This document shows, in pieces, positions 23,400-35,612 of a stretch of DNA of 60,000 nt; position 1 is the first letter of the stretch, and each line of letters begins with the position of its first letter. A program made the position numbers and the translations under genes. The DNA lies in NCBI GenBank assembly GCA_903813345.2, contig CAIIXF020000002.1:412001-472000 (forward strand), in the 5' to 3' direction. Source of the stretch: Owenia fusiformis. Taxonomy: Eukaryota; Annelida; Polychaeta; Sabellida; Oweniidae. The notes beneath the pieces are model-generated. The model did no database searches. It saw only the letters and a list, made by a program, of their open reading frames with translations, and had not been told where the DNA came from.

Positions 23400-24800
23400 T
23401 CTACGACATCTATTGGGGGGGGGGGGGGGGTGTATATGGGGTGTTGGAAATCCATATACAATATTTTTCAGCTCTTTTATACCATATACAATATTTTTTC
23501 ACCCCTTTTATACCATATACAATATTTTTCAAAGCTCTTATACCATATACGATATTTTACAAACGTTCAGGTGAAATACAATATACTGGGAGAACCAATG
23601 TACTACAGTAAATGTATTATCATATTGACTGCACATACAAACCACAAATGATTTCATTTATTGCAATATGAATAAGACAACATTCGGGTTCATCCGATTG
23701 TGTTCATAAATTCTGTGATCACATATAATTTACAGGTATTTATGGAATAACATTCATGACTTATTTAGTGATTTCACAACCTACTTAGACCATGGAATGG
23801 GTGGAACTCAGTGTTCGTGTACCTGTTTCTTATGACTTACTTTTCCATGAATTATATAAATGTCAATGGAATCTTTCACAGGGAAAAAATCCTTAAAACA
23901 TAATTGATGCAAAATTGAGAATGTGGAATAAAAGATTCATCATGTGTTCTTTGAAAATAAAAGGAAGTAATGCGCTCGCCAAAATTAATTCATCTGATCT
24001 AATTTTCAAAATGAGTATACGGCTTTTATTACTACATCTTGTACACTTAACATTATCAGGAGATAGTGATCATTCACAATGAACAATAATTTTGTCACAG
24101 TCACCAGGGAAATAATATGTATTAAAAACAATTTCAGAAACAAAGGACTTCACAAACTTTCATGTATAGATAATTCAGTTTTGATTGGACTCAGTCTTTG
24201 AAGTAAAGGCAAAATGGGATTTGCTTGTTAAAGACAATGCACGATAATTTTGTAAAACAGTCACCTGGGAAATAATACGTATTAAAAACAATTTCGGAAA
24301 CAAAGGACTTCACAAACTTTCATGTATAGATTATTTATTGGACTCAGTCTTTGAAGTAAAGGCAAAATGGGACTTGATTGTCAAAGACAATGCACAATAA
24401 TTTTGATTGGGAAATAATAAGAATTGAAAACAATTTTGGAAACAAAGGACTTCACAAACTTTCATGTATAATTCATTCCTTTTTGATTGGACTCGAGTAT
24501 TTGAAGTAAAAGCAAAATGAGACTTGATTGTTAAAGACAGTCGAAGTCAAACAAAAGTGTGCCAAAATTTAACGAAATTTCCATAAAGGTCAAACCACTT
24601 GTTTCACCAATGATTTCAAGGCAAAGAAGTATTGATGAAAATTAAAACTACTATATGTAACTAGAAGTAACTTTCTTTTAAAGGATCACGGACGGTTTCG
24701 AAAAAGATTTCACACAGTCATGTTGGATTTTTGGCTATTTTCTGTCCATTTGAATAGGTGCATATGTTAAGGCCAATGCATTTACTCCAGGACAAGCAGT
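23400..24800. repeat. Interspersed repeat family, copy 2 (inverted relative to copy 1)
   Basis: In reverse complement it follows the order of copy 1 at 5490-6710: a G-run, four taccatatacaatatttt repeats, the aaacaaaggacttcacaaac block, then gtcaaaccacttgtttcacc, and finally actccaggacaagcag. Inside it, a unit of about 150-165 bp is present three times in tandem (24085-24540), whereas copy 1 has it once. Confidence 0.75.
24085..24540. repeat. Three tandem copies of a unit of about 150-165 bp
   Basis: The landmark aaaggacttcacaaactttc recurs near 24144, 24304 and 24446, each followed by gattggactc and ttgaagtaaaggcaaaatg. This is an internal amplification within copy 2 of the interspersed repeat. 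Confidence 0.85.
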
Positions 24801-25009
24801 CATAAAGATGATAAAATAATTTTGACTTTGAGACTGGGAAGGTGCAAACACCTCATCAACATGTTTTTTCTGTAATGATTTCACAGCTGTTTTTTCAATG
24901 TTTGATGCACAATATATTGCGTTTTGAGACACGGTTGACATCTTAAAAGGAAAATAGGATTCATTATTAAGCAGTGGTTTTAAAGATGAATGCTTGATCT
25001 CAAATTAAT

Positions 25010-26160
25010 GCATTGGCCTAACATGTGCACCTGTTCAAATCCCCAATAAATAGCTGAAATCCAACATATGACAGTTTGCAATCTGTTGTAACACTTTCCG
25101 TGGTCCTTTCTATGATTACTATTATGACCAAATGAACACCTTTTGCTATTTTACCAAATTTAGTGATGCTTGCAAAAACACATACGCTGTTTTATCACTT
25201 TGTACTCAAATATTTTAATGATTTATCCCACTAACCAAGAAACACAAGTAGCCAAAGGACCATGTTTTTCATCAAAGTTGAGAAGAGTCAATGGCATTTG
25301 GCATTCTTATTCATTGAATTTAATGAAAGGGGCACAAAACTCTAAGTTTTAGAGTGATTTTCTCAAAACCTATTGATCTGGAATGTGGAACCAATTACTT
25401 AGATGTAATTAGGTAGTTTCCAGTTTCGCCACCAGGTACCCTGCGTGCAGAGTCTAGTTAAACTGAAGACGTAAATTTTTTCGAAACAAATGCGTGATAT
25501 ATACACATATTTTGTACAAAATGCGTGACATAAACGGCAATCGCGTGCAAAGACCGAACGGAATGCGTTCGCTTTTTTTCACTGTTCGGTATTTTACCGT
25601 ATCGGCATTTCACAAAAAATGCCTTTTAAAAATATCGACAAAATGCGTGATTTGCGTGATATTTGATCATACAAGCTAAATTAATGCGTGATTTCTATTT
25701 TTCCAGCAAATGCGTGACAATCACGCCTAATGCGTGAGGGTTGACAGGGCAGTTGATAAACTCTTTTAAAAGCCCCATTCCCAGATGTTCTTTTACATGT
25801 AGATTCCAAATATGACATCAGTTTGACTGAATTTTTAATGATGTAAATCAAGATTATTTCTACTCACATCTAGTCTATTAGAGACGGATTTCTTTTCCAT
25901 GTAAATTTAACACAGTTACAGTCAGAGAGTCAGCACAATGGGGAATTTCAGGGTACAAAAAGTATTCTTTAATTCTTTTTTAAACATATATTCAACCTGC
26001 TGGTGCCTTGAGATACCATATACCATATTTCCTCTTATACCATATACCATATTTTTTACACCTCTTATACCATAAACGATAAATTTTGCCCCCTATTATA
26101 CAATATACAATAAATTTTCACCCTCTTATACGATATATATATCTATACACCCCCCCCCTC
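25010..26160. repeat. Interspersed repeat family, copy 3, with different middle
   Basis: The left block (aatgcattggcctaacatgt to ccgtggtccttt, about 25008-25110) and the right block (repeated cttataccatatacc, then a C-run near 26150) match the two ends of copy 1 in the same orientation, but the middle is different and carries the AATGCGTGA-rich segment (25480-25740). Copies 2 and 3 face each other across about 200 bases, making a head-to-head pair. Confidence 0.6.
25480..25740. repeat. AATGCGTGA-rich segment
   Basis: The word aatgcgtga, or a one-base variant, appears about seven times at irregular spacing (near 25490, 25520, 25560, 25631, 25683, 25709, 25729), with gcgtga and its complement tcacgc between. 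It is not a simple tandem repeat. No coding frame accounts for it. Confidence 0.6.
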
Positions 26161-26888
26161 TATTTCGAGACTTGCCTGTACATTTGGCTATCCAATGGCC
26201 TTTTAGTAGCCTTTAGTCGCTCATATATACATGTTAGTAATAGAAACGCATGTAATCAAAAGGCAAAAAGGTCAAATGTCCTTTGCGACTCTTTTCGTCC
26301 TACTGTGACAAGAGATACTACCGTTCTTTTACCGCAAACAACACCGACATCACATCGTAATATAAAGGATTACTCATAAAATATAGGATACATATATCAT
26401 AACATATAAGTAACATATACATTGTAATTTAATAATTGGTATTAATTTGCCAAATTGGAAGAAATAAAGAATCATATCATATCATATAGGTTGTTCTAAC
26501 AAAAATGCAACCTGTAAATAAACTATGACGTTGATTCTTAAGGGAACCTCAGTCTGTGCATGTCTGGTTGGAAAGTCGGATGTATCCACGTTGAAATCAA
26601 ACTAGTTTTTCGTCATTTCAAAAAATCCAGTTCTCAACACTCCTGCTTTAGACAGCAATCGAAGGACAGAATTATTTGTAATACTGAACCATGATTAAAT
26701 TCACTTTGTCTATGTTGTGTCATTAGAAAACACTTTTAGAATAACCCATAAAAAGCAATTACGAGATTAGGATTCTATCATTATTGACACATCTATATAG
26801 AAATTGATGGTTGTATTTTAGCGTCACCCTGTATATACGATTACAGAATCATAATTGAAAATTCTTTATTCTAAATACATCTTGTTAT
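26161..26888. other. 3' flank of the MAPEG-like gene
   Basis: No exon is seen. The minus-strand polyadenylation signal AATAAA of the MAPEG-like gene lies at 26865-26870, just after its stop codon. Confidence 0.5.
26865..26870 (-). promoter_or_regulatory. Polyadenylation signal AATAAA for the MAPEG-like gene
   Basis: Minus-strand AATAAA 18 bases downstream of the stop codon, at the spacing expected of a poly(A) signal in a short 3' UTR. Confidence 0.55.
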
Positions 26889-27533
26889 TCAATAATGTAT
26901 GTTCCGTTGTTGTTGTTGTTGATTATAATGTTGTTCTTGTCCCTGCCTTGAAGACGTCATTGTCGTAAAGCCATGTGTCGCACCATTTCTTAAAAACACA
27001 CCCAATGTTATTGCGTAAGCGAAAGTTGTTGGAACAAGTGTCAGCATAAAACCGAACGATCTGTAAAGAGGCATCCATTTGTACCCAATCCAGAAAGATA
27101 TTCGTCCAAGAACGAATAGAAATGTCATAACAGGAATTACCCATAAATCCTCCAGGTATGTCGCTAGAAATAACTGTGTAAGTATACTTAGTACTAACTG
27201 TTCAAGTGTATTCTGCAGATACCTGTTGTCTAGCTTGACATATTGTTCCCCCCTCTCGCTCAGGGGATTGATGGCGGTAGTGTTTGCTCTGGTTATCATG
27301 ACAACGATTACCCCCGCGAGAAGCATTCCTACTGACAATACTTGACAACGCAAAGTGTACAGGATTCTCTCCCACATTGAGATGAAAACTATTGGTGGCA
27401 TAAGCCAGCTTCCGAGGAAGAAAGTGCCAGCTATGAAGATAAGACCGGCGTATCTTCCCTTTCTGACGGTAGCTCGTTCCTCTGGTCGCGATTCTCCTGT
27501 TTCGCTATCACGTGCAGAACGCACGTTGCTCAT
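26889..27533 (-). CDS. MAPEG-domain, TMEM79-like membrane protein (single exon)
   Basis: A complete 214-residue frame from ATG at 27533 to TGA at 26889. A polar N-terminus (1-27) is followed by hydrophobic segments at about 29-50, 60-81, 108-127, 131-150 and 160-180, and a short tail with five consecutive glutamines (205-209). The segment from residue 98 to 165, with NRYLQNTLEQ and LGRISFWIGY, is the recognisable MAPEG fold (membrane-associated proteins in eicosanoid and glutathione metabolism), in the form seen in the TMEM79/mattrin group as I recall it. MAPEG proteins sit in internal membranes; the TMEM79 group has no clearly assigned reaction. AATAAA follows 18 bases after the stop on the minus strand. 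No introns are needed, so it is either an intronless gene or a retrocopy; the frame is intact. The family is fairly sure, the function is not. Confidence 0.8.
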   Translation of the reverse strand: MSNVRSARDSETGESRPEERATVRKGRYAGLIFIAGTFFLGSWLMPPIVFISMWERILYTLRCQVLSVGMLLAGVIVVMITRANTTAINPLSERGEQYVKLDNRYLQNTLEQLVLSILTQLFLATYLEDLWVIPVMTFLFVLGRISFWIGYKWMPLYRSFGFMLTLVPTTFAYAITLGVFLRNGATHGFTTMTSSRQGQEQHYNQQQQQRNIHY

Positions 27534-29188
27534 GTCACGTGATTAGATTACCCAATCAAAAGTATCCTAGAGCTTAAAAAGAATGTGCTGAAGCTCGTGT
27601 ATATTGCTTTGAGTTGTCACGTGATGGAAAACTGCAAGAATCACTGTACTCAGCCTTGGAGGTGGTCAACATTAGGTATTACTGTAAATACACACGTTTG
27701 GAAATTTTAATCTAAAACAAAACAATAAGTTATTCTCTGTCTTCATTTCACTGTTCGAATCGGAAATGCGTTAGTTATGCGTTGGTGAGGCAATAAGAGG
27801 AGGGAAAGCCCCAGAGTTTCAAGATGACAGACATAATTACCTCTCTTGCTTACCACCTTCGTTCGTTCGAATTTTCATCGGCTAGCTATCAAATACTACA
27901 CTTCGATGGGATGTTATAATTGATATAGGCATATTCCGTACACCTTTCTTTAAATGATGTGAAATGAGAAGCTATGATATTGGTTAACACGCCAGAAATG
28001 AACATAATATTATTCGAAGCGTAATTCGAAAATTTTGAAACCGCCATTGATGACGTCATTTGTTTGTCGACTTTTGACCAATCAGCGACCGTGTCATCTC
28101 AATACAGATTTACATTATAAGCGTATGTCATCTTTGAACCCTGGTGTTTCTCCCCCTCTGTGAGGCAATGGAGACTTTAAGCAATGCATATAAAATCGAA
28201 ACGTCAACCAGTTAGCATGAGGTTGCCCTATACGAATGCACGTAGTATTCTCACATAAATTATCGTTCAGTTATAGTATTTACTTAGTCCGTTGCATTGA
28301 CTACACATACTCGTGTAATATGCCATTGATATTTGTATGGCAGTTTTTTATGATACATATTTAAAACAAGCTCGTTTCTTCGAGGGAAGAATATTTTCTT
28401 TATTTCAAGAGAAACCATTGAATAACGTTTTTATTCCATGATCACTCAGATGAAACGCTGCTAAACTTAAGTCAAATTCATTGGCCTGGCCGGAGAAAAT
28501 TCAGACATATCAAACTTTCTCACTCCAAATGATTTTTTGATCGATGTATTTATTCTTATCTGCGTTTTTGTATTATACGGTACATTTAATCGTTCGACCT
28601 TTCTCTTCAATTTCATCAGCTGAAAGTGCAGAGTGTAGCGAAACGTCTCGACTTTCATCTGCTGCCATATTGGAATTTTACTAGCTCATGAAAACAATGT
28701 GTATGCTTTAAATTGTTTTATTTACAGATGCGGGGTTTCATCCTCAAATTATAAATTGTGGTATCATTCCTGATATTTAAAACAGATATTTGTAGCAAAA
28801 TGCAAAGATTAGCACGCGTCAGCTTAAACTAATCGCCATCGAATATTTCAGTGACCGTCATATCGTGGATGGGATGGAAATCCCGGGCGTTTGGACACTG
28901 AACCGTATCCCAACGGTGACGTCATTTTTTAACTCTGTACCCGACGCTAAGTTGAGAGTGCGTGTAAATACAGGATATAATTAAGTCACATGGACCAATC
29001 AGATTGCAGGGAATTTCACCATCATGGAATAAAGTGCTGTATTGATTCATTGGCTTTGCGTTCACAGTTACGTTGTAAAAATATCGCTAGCTTAAACTCT
29101 CTTATGCCTCGTATTCCTAATCTCAAGCTTAGCTATATAGAGCGACCGTGCTCCTTTTGGATCTTACCAGCTATTCGATTAAAATAGG
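27534..29188. other. 5' flank of the MAPEG-like gene, nothing further recognised
   Basis: The sequence is less AT-rich near the MAPEG-like start, with several CG-containing words, as in many promoters, but no specific element can be named. Short open frames here show no family resemblance. The hAT transposon begins at 29197. Confidence 0.4.
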
Positions 29189-32100
29189 GTTTTCGGTAGG
29201 GATGGGACGGTTCGTTTCGGTTCGGTTCGGTTCGGTTTTTCGGATCATCAGCCGTCGGTTCGGTTTTTTCGGTTCGGTTCACTCATTTTAAGGATTTGTA
29301 TTGATTGACATGATTAGTAGCTGCTTTGTCTCTGACTTCACTGCTGACTGTCACTTTCTTTTAATACAACCAATAAAATAACTAATTTATGCTTGTAGAA
29401 ACCTTTATTCTGTGAGGAAGTCATGACTAGTCATGATTGTATAAGTTTAGTGAGTTTACACTTTCATGTTTTTCTTTAGAAAAACTAATATGTCCACTGC
29501 TTCTGGTTTCAATTGGGCCCTTTGGGCTGTTACAATGTCACCAGCCGTCGAGAAGACCCTTTCACTCGGGACCGATGTCGCCGGAATACCCAAAAGAACC
29601 CTGGCAACCTCAGCCAACCTGGGATATTGATACTCATTAACTTTCCACCATAGTAGTGGGTCTGCATCCATTGCTATAGCAGCAGCATTGCGGTATGAAT
29701 CCACTTCTGTCTGGATAAGTTCTAGTGGTGATTTTCCTTGCACGACCTGCAACATAGGCAATAGAACATTCAACTTAAATAACTTGAAAAATATACCACA
29801 GTATTTAATAGTTAACTAAATATGTAAGCAGTAAGCACAAGTGCTTAAGGACAAACCAAATGACTACAAAACAATAAGAAAATGAAACATCTAAGAGCTC
29901 ACTGTCAAATGGAAAGAAAACATAATATACAGTATAGTATATGCAATACCCTTTCAACGTATACATCTTGAAATATTGTTGCCATTGCCGACTTAGATTC
30001 TGCCTGATTTCTAGGTGATGATTCATCATACTGTTGTGCTGGAAGAACTGGTTGGGCAGGAGTTTGTATCTGTGGAACCAGCTGATCTTTATGAAAGTGT
30101 GGTAGCATGGGAAGACTAGCTACAGTTTGGTGAAGCTGAGGAGGAATGTCAAGTTGAGGTAGCTGTGGATGACCTTCTACAAGCTGGGGTAGTTGGGGAA
30201 GTGCAGGAACATCATTGACTGTTTGTTCCTTGGGTTCTTGTTTAACCTCCTGGAATGTTATTATGAATATTAATTAATAATAATTATACTAAGTTTATTT
30301 AAAAAAATATAAATCATATCATCTTGTTTTTTAAATTTGCTTTTTGAAAGATATACTCTACATGCATATCTTATTTTCTTGTATTAATGTACATGAACAA
30401 ATTGTCATTTAAACTACCTTAATACTTTGCTGCAACTCAAGTGTTCTCTGCACCAACTTGTCAAAGATTTGGTCTCGCTTCACATCTGAGATTTGTGGTA
30501 ATTGTTTGAAGCGTGGGTCAACAGCAGAACATTCCCACAAGAACTGGGAAACACTAGGATCAGTGTACCTGCGAATGAACAAGGAGAAAATTTACAAGAT
30601 ATTTGTAATGATACTACTCAAAGTTAAACTATGTTATCCTCATAGCAAAATGTGGTATACAAAAAATACTATAAATAAATATAATCTTGAATCCTATAAC
30701 ATCAATGAGTTAAACTATAATTTTAAAATGGAACTCTCCAAGAGAGACATCTACAACAGTAAAACATGTAATATTATTTTTACCTGAAATAAAATAATTT
30801 TAATAAAAAGGGATTAGTGTACCTCTTTAACAAGTCCTGAACTATTGCAGCTTTCACTGTGGCAACCAACTCAGAATCTGTCTGTGGACGAGGTTGCATA
30901 GCTGTCTTCAAAACTTCAACTGTAGGCAACATGATTGAGACTGTTGGATGTTGTTGATCACACAGCATATTTGTGATGGTCAACATTGGTTTGAGAACAT
31001 CAACCAATACCTCACAGTTTGATATGTCATCCTCTGTAAGCGTCACCACATCTTTGACTCCTTTTCGGACATCTTTCAAGCTAAGTGTTGCTGCCACTGC
31101 TGTCTGCTGTTCAAGATAGCGGTCTAACATCTGATACGTACTATTCCAGCGTGTTTGAACATCTTGGATAAGTTTGTGGACTGGAACTTGCAGAAGTTTC
31201 TGCTGAGTGGTCAGCAAGTGGGAAGCAATTGCAGAATGGTTAAAGAACGACACTATTTTCCTCACCTTCGCTGTCAAAGCTGCCATAGCTACAAAACAAA
31301 TGAAATGAACTGGATGACTTTGATTATTTTGTCGTTTACATGTTCCAAGTTTTACATGAATAAACAAGTTCTTAGTTCTTACATGTATTTTTTGATATTG
31401 TTATATGTATACATACAAATGCCAAACTGTATATTTTTTGATATTGTTATTTTTAAACATACAAATGCCAAGCTATATAATTTTATTGATTTATATTTTA
31501 TTTTACTTTTACTTTAGACTTAGATATACATCATGTTTTACATACCTGGAGCTTTCATAGCCCGTTGAGAAGCAAGGTTCAGAGTATGCGCCAAACAGAA
31601 AATATGTGGAGTCATATTAGCTTCTCTACCTGCTACTCCCATGTTTGAGGCGTTGTCAGTTGTTATTGGAATTGTTAAAAGAGGTCTGGCCAATTTCCAT
31701 TCATGTTTAGACTCGGTGAGGATACTTGCAACATTGACCCCAGTGTGGCTAACGGGTAGTTCTCGTGTTTGTAAGACATAGTTCTCGATTCCCCATGAGT
31801 TGTTAATAAAGTGGGCAGTTATAGTCATGAAGGAGTGTGTGGCCCTTGACGTCCACCCATCTGTTGTAAGAGCAATAGATCTTGCTAATGACAATGCTTT
31901 CTCAACTTGGCCTCTCGTCTCCTTGTATAAGTCAGGAATTATAGTGTCACTGTAGAATTTGCGGGTTCTGAGTTGATATCTTGGGTCCATAGTTTTCACA
32001 AGATTTTTGAAGCCAGGATTCTCAACCACACTATAAGGCCTCATGTCAGCAGCAATGAACTTCCCTATCGACTTGTCTATAAGGCTGCTTCTTGGACTCC

Positions 32101-33155
32101 CTGGTGGATAATAATCTTTCAGTGTCTGGGGCAATGTCCTCTGTTGTTTACTAGTGCTGGTACATGTAGGGGGGGCTGAAAGTGCCCTCTTTAACTTAGA
32201 AACAGGATTGGGCGGGGGAAACACAGGTAGGGGGTTACCTGGGTTAGGTTGGTTTTGTACCTGGGTTTGTCTTGATGACTCTAAACTCACGTTCTCGTGG
32301 TGTCTTTTCAAATGTTGGGACATCTGGGACGTATTTCCTGAAAAAGGAAGTCAAATATGTATGAACTATATTGATGAAACATATCACAGGCAACAAAGAC
32401 AATGTTAAACGAGTCGGTAAAACATTTTTTGAAGAAGTACAATTGAAGTGAAAATGAATTCTGCTGTCGCGCTGAAAATGAAATTGAAAAAAGCTTTCGT
32501 TTACCTTTACTGTATGAGACTAATATTTTGCACAGTTTACATATTGTTTTATCAGTGAGCAACTTCCCATCGACTTCTGCGAACCCAAAGTACGTCCAAA
32601 CGGCTGATTTTAGCTTTGTGGGGGCTGAAATAATCTTCATTTCTTTGGGGAATATGGGAATTTGAGACGCCATATTGGAATGTATTGTGAGTGCGCACAA
32701 AATAATACCCTATATCGAACCTGCGCAAATATAAATTTGCGCAAATCTTTGTATCAATTATGCCACGTTATAACAATATTTTTTATAGATGGAATTTTAT
32801 GTTATAGTATTTCATGAACAATACATATTATTTAGAATACACGACTAAAGAATATAGTACCAGGGACCACATGATTGATTACTCGAGGATACGAATACGC
32901 GGATACGAAACGAATATAGTAAACGAGTGAGCTAGCAACAGACAAGACAGACAAGGTAGGGACTAGGTATATCAAAAATGTTGCTGTTAAACAGTGTTTT
33001 TAACTGTTTTATTGATACTTGACCAATGAAATATTAATCCGAAAACGATCCGAAAAGCTGATCCGAAAGTAGGGCCGTGATCCGAAAACCGATCCGAAGG
33101 GTATGAACCGCGGTTTTTCGGTATTTCGGTTATCCGTCCCACCCCTAGTTTTCGG
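29189..33155 (-). mobile_element. Complete hAT transposon with 8-bp target duplication
   Basis: The element occupies 29197-33147 (3951 bp). Its ends are TAGGGATGGGACGG and, in reverse complement, TAGGGGTGGGACGG, 13 of 14 bases alike. The flanking gttttcgg at 29189-29196 and 33148-33155 is identical on both sides and is not low-complexity, a clear 8-bp target-site duplication. Inside the left end lies a run of ggttcggttcgg repeats (29205-29280), which may be transposase subterminal binding sites (inference). The interior carries the six-exon transposase gene on the minus strand. All required parts are present, so this copy may be recently active. Confidence 0.95.
29456..32673 (-). CDS. hAT-family transposase with BED zinc finger (six exons)
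   Basis: Exons, in transcript order: 32505-32673, 31546-32337, 30823-31288, 30418-30568, 29950-30249, 29456-29746. All junctions are GT-AG and the phases agree throughout, giving 722 residues and a stop. The N-terminus is a BED finger: aromatic WTYFGF, CKLC, then HLKRHH, the last part joined across intron 1. A Pro/Ser-rich linker follows. The RNase H-like catalytic domain shows TTDGWTS (D216), TTDNASN (D284), CLAHTLNLA (C304) and TRWNST (W368); DPRF comes from exon 4. Exon 5 is a Pro/Gln-rich linker inserted before the C-terminus. The hAT dimerisation domain fills exon 6, with PSERVFS (E688 a candidate third catalytic acid). Transposase cuts and pastes the element by its TIRs. No stop or frameshift is seen. 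The exon 5/6 donor (AAGG|GTATTG) is the least certain join. Confidence 0.92.
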
Positions 33156-35237
33156 TGCTTGCATACTCACCCAAGTTCCTTGTTTTGATGCTATGTGCGG
33201 TTATAATTTGCGTATTTTCAATTCATCTAAGTAAAAATATCAAAACCATTACCTTTTTACCGTCGATATAGACTCTGTTGAAAAACACCAGTCATTGTTT
33301 ATTCAGATTTTTAAACTAGACTTCTACTCAAAAGTGGACTTTACTTTTCGTAATAGAGTCAAGTTGAGATATCGCGTATACAACATATATACTTTACTAT
33401 ACGGGGTTATCTGTCAAGGAGAAAGAACGAACAGTGAATTTTATATATTTAAGATTTGAATTTCTATATTGTAAAATAAGTAATACCCACCAGTGATAAG
33501 TTTTATATTAATGAAAGAATGGATTGACACTACCTGAGCGTTTTCATAATGTAAACAAATGACAATAATTTTGCTCTTTTCATTTCTGGTCATGAATATT
33601 TTCAAAATGTCCAGCAGTTCCTGACACTATTTTACAACAATCATTCAAATTCGTGTAGGTTATTTGCTCAATATTAATTACTCTGCATAAACCTAGCAAA
33701 AAACTACACAAACAAATAAGCAGATAAACAAACAAACAAACAAACAAAAACTTCATACAGGTAATTGATTAAGCAAATTTTAAGCAAGAATGACCGAGTC
33801 TTTTGGAGCATAGCAAAAACTTTATGATAACTGTTAAGTCAGGCCCCTGGCGTATCCAATATTTGGATATCGACAGGTCATTATTAAAAGTATATGGTTA
33901 TATTGACAATATGAAACAAATTAATTAAGATTGTGTCCACGTGAGAAACTAAACACTTGCTAGTAAAATCAGCTGGTTGAAAAAAAACAAGGTTTGATAT
34001 ATGAACGGTTTTAATCATTGGACTTAGTGCGTTGCTTGTAAAATATATCACAAAAGATCGAACCTCCTTGAACCATTTTTTGTTTTTACACTTTTTGGGG
34101 TCCGGGATATATTTTGCAATAACTTTGCAACCAGAGAAACTTTTTTAATTCAGACTTCAGTTTTACATAGGTTTATCAATTAGCTTTCAGAATATGTATT
34201 CATTAGCTATCATAAGTATGGGTAAACCCAATCATAGCGTAACATTTCGTAGCATAACACTATTGTATTTATTGAATATGTTTCGGTGATAGTGATGTTC
34301 TCTGGCCTCAGCTGGTAGCACAAAAAGTCAACATACGATTTACACCTGTTTTGTTTACTAAAGGAATTGAATAAATTGAGGATAGGATGGAATTTTATGT
34401 TGACCGAATGATAATTTATTGCTGATATAATTATTGCAAACCCAAAAAACCATCTAAGGGTTAAACCAATCATAATCTAGGAGGACTTTCCGCGAGCCAG
34501 AATTTGTTCATAATCACAGTTGAATGCTATATGGAAATATATATTTACATTCCAGATGTAAAACGTTTGAGTATCTCGGATGTTTTGGGGTTTGGCTAGC
34601 CTCATTATTCTGTTTTATGTGTTTTATGACTTGTGTTTCATTTACGCAAAATCATAAAAGAGAATCAATTGTAAACCTATTTGTATTGATCTGCACGCAA
34701 CAATTCCAAAGGGAAAGGACAAATACTTGGTAAGAAAACACCAAGAAAAAACATCTAACGGTACACCATTCACAAACCCCAACTATCACAAGCCATAATT
34801 TCACGTGAAAACAAAAAATATCTAATGAGACGATGCTATTAAAGTTCATAAATTTCTGACAAAATGAAAATAGCAATACAGTTGCAACATGTGTTATATC
34901 ATTTTATTTTAAATTTATCTAATTTTGTTGATAAAACATTTATATCACAATATAAACCTTTTTGCACAACCTGTACATGTATCAGGATTCTTGGTAAAGC
35001 GTAAATCACAATTATTACCACCTTGCCGGGCCAGTTCTAGGGGTTTTAGTGCTAGTTTAGAAGGCATTCATTTACTATATATTCGTTTAGCAATATGTGA
35101 CGTCATAGTGGCGGTCCATAATGGCAGTCAATAATGCAATTAATGACCGGCAATTTTCCCCGGGAAATTAGATATCGTTCAGTGCGAAAGATTTTCTTGC
35201 TGTTTCAGCCCTGGTCATTAAAGGTGGTAATAATACT
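33156..35237. other. Intergenic stretch, nothing recognised
   Basis: AT-rich sequence with a short aaacaaac run near 33735. Open frames at 34210-34473 and 34652-34876 (minus) and 34524-34733 (plus) have no recognisable features. I find no gene. Confidence 0.4.
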
Positions 35238-35345
35238 AATAACGTCATTTCTGCTGGCAAAATAGTGAAATATTGGACCGAGGGCCAAAGGCCGAAGGCC
35301 CCCGGTCCAATATTTCACTATATTGTCCTTCGAAATGACGTTATT
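35238..35345. repeat. Perfect-core hairpin (inverted repeat of about 45 bp arms)
   Basis: aataacgtcattt and aatagtgaaatattggaccg on the left pair with cggtccaatatttcactat and aaatgacgttatt on the right. The centre is a GC-rich agggccaaaggccgaaggcc block. It resembles the end-to-end structure of a small palindromic element. Confidence 0.85.
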
Positions 35346-35490
35346 GTACTATTATTTCAATAGCGATTGATGGGTCATAATGTAAAGAATTAAATGGCAA
35401 GAACACAATGATTTTTGTCTCGTTATGTCTATTTTAAAAAGGTAACAATGTTATTGTACCTCATATTGTATTTAAGAAATATAGACCGAA

Positions 35491-35612
35491 GAGCAGGGCT
35501 ACTAGTTTCGAATACACCCCGCAGGGTCTAGGCACAAACGTGTTCTGTAAAACGTGTTCGAAAGCTTTTGTGCCTAGACCTAAGGGGTGTACTCGAAACT
35601 AGTAGTCCTGCT
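35491..35612. repeat. Second hairpin (arms of about 47 bp)
   Basis: gagcagggctactagtttcg and tctaggcacaaa on the left pair with tttgtgcctaga and cgaaactagtagtcctgctc on the right, with a central aacgtgttc duplicated on either side of ctgtaa. Only about 145 bases separate it from the previous hairpin. Confidence 0.85.
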
